In this document: in pieces, positions 7,064 through 9,824 of the stretch
Layout: every line of letters starts with the position of its first letter
Position numbering within the stretch: position 1 is the first letter of the stretch
Source of the DNA: Tannerella sp.
GTDB taxonomy: Bacteria; Bacteroidota; Bacteroidia; Bacteroidales; Tannerellaceae
Length of the DNA stretch: 9,824 bases
Direction of reading: 5' to 3'
Assembly (NCBI GenBank): GCA_031262895.1
Contig: JAISGW010000033.1
Coordinates: 1-9,824 of the forward strand
The notes under the pieces: generated by a model
What the model saw: only the letters and a program-made list of their open reading frames with translations
Databases searched by the model: none
Told to the model about the DNA's origin: nothing
Program-made: the position numbers and the translations under genes

Positions 7064-7071
7064 TACCTTTG
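7064..7071 (+). promoter_or_regulatory. Possible -7 promoter element before the 256-aa gene
   Basis: TACCTTTG followed by CT matches the TAnnTTTG consensus and lies in the 43-bp gap after manA, 26 bp before the next ATG. A TTTTG at 7026-7030 is too far upstream (33 bp) to be the partner -33 box. An internal operon promoter is plausible but not secure. Confidence 0.4.
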
Positions 7072-7097
7072 CTTTCGCTTTTTACAAGCGATAAGAT

Positions 7098-7868
7098 ATG
7101 GAAGAAGAAAACGAAGACATATTAGAGCGCTTTCGTCATGCCTTTGACGTAGAGGGAGGACAATTCCACGTGGTGGAATATAGCGTACCCATTGACGTGC
7201 AGATGGAATATTTCAAGTATTCGGAACAAATGCGGAAAAATAACATCCATGTGGCCGACAATGAGTATGAGGAATCCCGGGCGAACCTTTGGGACGCCAC
7301 GCTCTCGCCCACGCGCCGGAAGCATATCCTTTCCGCCTTGGCTCTGACCAACAACGTGAAGGCTTACCGCTTGTTGGAAGCCTATGTCAAGCAAGCCGAA
7401 CCGGATCCGGAAATCGTGGAATGGGCACAGATGGCACTGATGGAAAGCCGAATCATGATGGAGTCGGAACTGCTTGAAGAAAAACAGATATACATCTCTA
7501 CGGGCCTGGGCGGCAAGGGCGACAAATTGCGCTTCTTCGTCTTACTGTTGGCCAACGGCGGGCAAGTTTTTAAAGACTACCAAAAGCAAATCGTGGAACG
7601 CGAATTCAACTATGCCCTTTCCAAGCAAAACAGCGAAATTGAACGCATCGCCATGCATGACCTTTACATCGAAATGGTCTTGCTCATTCCCATGCGCTAC
7701 GATATCAAGTCCATCCTTTCTAATGTCATCTCCGAATGCAATCAGTACGGGGAATTCATAGCCGATGAAGTAACCATCACGAATGTGAAAGAATTGTCCG
7801 AAACCGAAATAGACGAAGTCCTCAAACATTACCATGAAAGTAGCAAACACACTCAAGCAAGTCGTTAA
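7098..7868 (+). CDS. Uncharacterised helical protein, HEAT-like
   Basis: I do not recognise this 256-residue protein. It has no signal peptide, no membrane segment and no enzyme motif I can name, so it should be cytoplasmic. It is acidic at the start (MEEENEDILERF) and looks mainly helical. Residues 69-125 read like two or three short helical hairpins of the HEAT kind (SPTRRKHILSALAL, then NNVKAYRLLEAYVKQ, then PEIVEWAQMALMES). A glycine-rich turn STGLGGKGDK at 135-144 breaks the helices, and a hydrophobic helix follows at 145-153. The last 35 bases overlap the GtrA gene, which suggests translational coupling and perhaps a shared role, such as a scaffold or regulator of glycan modification. 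That role is inference only. No base-composition anomaly separates it from its neighbours. Confidence 0.8.
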   Translation: MEEENEDILERFRHAFDVEGGQFHVVEYSVPIDVQMEYFKYSEQMRKNNIHVADNEYEESRANLWDATLSPTRRKHILSALALTNNVKAYRLLEAYVKQAEPDPEIVEWAQMALMESRIMMESELLEEKQIYISTGLGGKGDKLRFFVLLLANGGQVFKDYQKQIVEREFNYALSKQNSEIERIAMHDLYIEMVLLIPMRYDIKSILSNVISECNQYGEFIADEVTITNVKELSETEIDEVLKHYHESSKHTQASR

Positions 7869-8259
7869 ATACGGCTTTGTTGGCATGTTGAACACACTGA
7901 TTACCTTTATTGTTTATGTGGTCTTGACGAAGGCATTGGCTTGTCCTACCGGCTTGTCCAATTTTGCAGGCTATGCCGCCGGTTTGATCAACAGCTATCT
8001 ATGGAACAGGCAATGGACCTTCCATTATAACGGCAGTTGGCTGGGTTCGGCCCTGCGCTTCTTCGGCACCTTCGGCATCTGCTACCTGTTGCAATTAGGC
8101 TTCGTCGTTTACCTGAACCATACGCTCAACTGGGGATTCCGATTGGGGAATATCGCCGTCAGCGCCGACCAATGCAATTTCGTCATCGGCATGATACTCT
8201 ATAATATCCTTTTCTTCACACTCAGTAAATTCTTCACCTTCAAGGAGCAGAAAGCATGA
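7834..8259 (+). CDS. GtrA family membrane protein
   Basis: This 141-residue protein has four membrane segments near 12-32, 41-57, 74-94 and 115-135, the standard GtrA size and topology. Family hallmarks are KYGFVGMLNTLITF at 12-25, NSYLWNRQWTF at 53-63 and the related NILFFTLSKFFTF near the end. In phage and bacterial systems GtrA is thought to flip the polyprenyl-phosphate-linked sugar made by its partner GtrB across the inner membrane. The start at 7834 is needed to keep the first conserved segment, and it puts the first 35 bases inside the previous gene. The stop overlaps the next start by 4 bases (ATGA), so translation is probably coupled to the GT2 gene. The lipid-linked sugar it handles cannot be read from the sequence. 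Confidence 0.9.
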   Translation: MKVANTLKQVVKYGFVGMLNTLITFIVYVVLTKALACPTGLSNFAGYAAGLINSYLWNRQWTFHYNGSWLGSALRFFGTFGICYLLQLGFVVYLNHTLNWGFRLGNIAVSADQCNFVIGMILYNILFFTLSKFFTFKEQKA

Positions 8260-9227
8260 AATCCTTGGCCGTCATTATTCCCTGTTTCAATGAAGAAGAA
8301 GTCATCCGCGAATCTTACCGGCGTACCAAGGCCGTGCTGGAAACGCTGCCGAACCCTGCGGAACTCATTTATGTGAACGACGGCAGCACCGACCGCACCC
8401 GCAGCATCCTCGACGAATTGGCCGCCAAAGACCCGAAACTGCACCTGATTCATTTCTCGCGCAATTTCGGACACCAGCCCGCTGTAACGGCCGGCATACA
8501 CCATTGCCATACCGACTTGGCCATCATCATGGACGCCGACCTGCAAGACCCGCCCGAACTCATCCCCGACATCCTCGCCCTGCAGGAAAAAGAGGCAGCC
8601 AATGTCGTTTATTGCGTGCGACGCTCGCGCGAAGGCGATTCCTTCTTCAAACGTTCTACCGCCAAGATGTTCTACCGCACGATGAACTCCATGAGCGAGG
8701 TCAAGTTTCCGCTTGACACCGGCGACTTCCGTCTGATAGACCGCCGTATCATGGACGAGTTCAAGCGCCTGAAAGAAAGGGGAAAATATATACGCGGGCT
8801 TATCAGTTGGATTGGTTTCAAACAGGTACCCTTCTACTATCGCCACGAGGCCCGTGCCGGAGGAAAGACCAAATACCCCCTGCGCAAAATGATAGCCTTT
8901 GCCTCGCGGGCGTTGGTTTACTTTTCCAACAAGCCCCTGCGTTTGGCCATGGGCTTGGGTTTCACGGCCATGATAGTAGGTCTGGCGCTGGCCATCTGGT
9001 TCACATTGGGGAAAATATACGGCTTCAGCCGGGCCGATTCGGGCTGGACATCCATCGTGACGATGATTACCTTTTTCGGTGGGGTGCAGCTCTTCACTAT
9101 CGGGGTGTTGGGGCATTACATTGGCGTCTTGTTCGACGAGACTAAAGCGCGGCCGGAATACATTATCGATGAAGAGCGCAATTTCCCGGAACCGGATGCT
9201 TCCTCTAAGAAAGACGAGGACAAATAA
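8256..9227 (+). CDS. GT2 glycosyltransferase, GtrB/DPM-like
   Basis: This 323-residue membrane glycosyltransferase probably moves a sugar from a nucleotide sugar to polyprenyl phosphate. The GT-A domain holds VIIPCFNEEEV at 7-17, VNDGSTDRT at 40-48, the DxD motif DAD at 93-95 followed by LQDPPE at 96-101, and DTGDFRL at 154-160. RHEARAGGKTKYPLRKM at 196-212 is the basic loop typical of GtrB and ArnC-like enzymes. Two membrane segments follow at about 229-251 and 265-290, then a charged tail. It overlaps the GtrA gene by 4 bases. The pair is the classic module that supplies a lipid-linked sugar for decorating a surface polymer; the third partner, a periplasmic GT-C transferase, is not in the window. 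The sugar could be glucose or another hexose. Confidence 0.92.
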   Translation: MKSLAVIIPCFNEEEVIRESYRRTKAVLETLPNPAELIYVNDGSTDRTRSILDELAAKDPKLHLIHFSRNFGHQPAVTAGIHHCHTDLAIIMDADLQDPPELIPDILALQEKEAANVVYCVRRSREGDSFFKRSTAKMFYRTMNSMSEVKFPLDTGDFRLIDRRIMDEFKRLKERGKYIRGLISWIGFKQVPFYYRHEARAGGKTKYPLRKMIAFASRALVYFSNKPLRLAMGLGFTAMIVGLALAIWFTLGKIYGFSRADSGWTSIVTMITFFGGVQLFTIGVLGHYIGVLFDETKARPEYIIDEERNFPEPDASSKKDEDK

Positions 9228-9316
9228 GCCAAGGACAAACCAACGGATATTCCTCATTTCTACTTTCCTAAGCTGTTCATAAACAGAGAGACAAAGTAAT
9301 CCGCTCTTCTCTCTTT

Positions 9317-9347
9317 TTTGACAGTTCCGAATTTATATCTACGTTTG
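9317..9347 (+). promoter_or_regulatory. nadB promoter (-33 TTTG, 19 bp, -7 TACGTTTG)
   Basis: TTTG at 9317-9320 and TACGTTTG at 9340-9347 are separated by 19 bp, which fits the Bacteroidetes primary sigma consensus. The nadB ATG lies 21 bp beyond the -7 element. This is the best promoter in the window and marks nadB as a separate transcription unit. The rest of the 141-bp gap after the GT2 gene holds no convincing terminator. Confidence 0.75.
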
Positions 9348-9368
9348 CAGCCTAATTCCAATAAGAGC

Positions 9369-9824
9369 ATGACAAGGAAATTCGATTTCTTAGTGATTGG
9401 TTCCGGCGTAGCCGGCATGAGTTTCGCCCTTAAAGTAGCCGGAAAAGGAAGCGTAGCCCTGATAGCCAAGACAAGCATGGAGGAAGCCAATACCCACTTT
9501 GCCCAGGGAGGCATCGCCTCCGTCACCAACCTCCTGACCGACAACTTCGAGAAACATATAGAAGACACCATGATTGCCGGCAGTTACCTGAACGACAGGG
9601 CTGCCGTCGAACAAGTCGTACGCAATGCCCCGCAACAGATACACGAGCTGATCAGTTGGGGCGTGGACTTTGACAAGGATGACAAGGGAAACTTCGACCT
9701 GCACCGTGAAGGCGGGCACTCCGAGTTCCGCATCCTCCACCACAAGGACAGCACGGGCGCCGAAATACAGGACAGCCTCATCAAGGCGGTCAAAAGCCAC
9801 CCGAACATCCAGGTTTTCGAGAAC
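9369..9824 (+). CDS. nadB: L-aspartate oxidase (3' part missing)
   Basis: The first 152 residues of an enzyme usually about 520-540 long. NadB is a cytoplasmic FAD enzyme that oxidises L-aspartate to iminoaspartate, which NadA condenses to quinolinate for NAD synthesis. The N-terminus has the dinucleotide-binding motif GSGVAG at 11-16, then THFAQGGIA at 42-50, the flavin-contact segment of the fumarate reductase/NadB family. HREGGHS at 112-118 followed by RILHHKDSTG at 121-130 matches the NadB active-site loop rather than succinate dehydrogenase. The start follows a well-formed promoter with a leader of about 15-20 bases. The gene continues past the right edge with no frame damage seen. Whether nadA and nadC follow cannot be seen. 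Confidence 0.93.
   Translation, partial: MTRKFDFLVIGSGVAGMSFALKVAGKGSVALIAKTSMEEANTHFAQGGIASVTNLLTDNFEKHIEDTMIAGSYLNDRAAVEQVVRNAPQQIHELISWGVDFDKDDKGNFDLHREGGHSEFRILHHKDSTGAEIQDSLIKAVKSHPNIQVFEN

Noticed and set aside
8199..9257. 352-codon minus-strand open frame opposite the GT2 gene
   Set aside because: The plus strand encodes a complete GT2 enzyme with the DxD motif; the reverse frame is a shadow.
9273..9286. Short inverted repeat CTGTT/AACAG as a terminator after the GT2 gene
   Set aside because: The stem is only 5 bp, AT-leaning, and is not followed by a T tract.

Overview
The window looks like chromosomal DNA of a Bacteroidales bacterium. GC is roughly one half. The gene families are typical of the group: a DUF6057-type membrane protein, a GldB lipoprotein, a eukaryote-like GH13_8 branching enzyme and a short type I mannose-6-phosphate isomerase. 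Several starts follow the Bacteroidetes -7 promoter element TAnnTTTG, and Shine-Dalgarno sequences are absent. I cannot name the genus. No tRNA, rRNA, CRISPR, transposase or phage gene is visible.

Layout. Positions 1-3866 are read on the minus strand. In transcription order they hold a GldB-like lipoprotein (3866-2871), a 284-bp spacer with four and a bit 42-bp tandem repeats, a large membrane protein (2586-811), and 3 bp later a lipoprotein with a CxxCH heme-type motif and a PD40 propeller repeat, which runs off the left edge. Positions 4018-9824 are read on the plus strand. They hold glgB, manA, an unrecognised 256-aa protein, a GtrA family protein, a GT2 glycosyltransferase and, behind its own promoter, the start of nadB (L-aspartate oxidase), cut by the right edge.

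How the genes fit together. glgB and manA are close neighbours (16 bp) and act on storage glucan and sugar phosphates. The unknown protein, GtrA and GT2 overlap each other (35 and 4 bp), so they are probably translated together. GtrA plus GT2 is the usual flippase and polyprenyl-phosphate glycosyltransferase pair for decorating a surface glycan. The membrane protein and the CxxCH/PD40 lipoprotein form a second coupled pair in the envelope, of unknown function.

The least explained parts are non-coding. They are the 42-bp array, and two copies of a heptamer-based AT-rich tract sharing a perfect 25-bp segment. The tracts stand in inverted orientation around the gldB module, and each lies just upstream of a start codon. 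I did not find a clearly new multi-gene system. The best candidates for follow-up are the array with its heptamer tracts, the CxxCH/PD40 plus DUF6057 pair, and the unknown protein coupled to GtrA.
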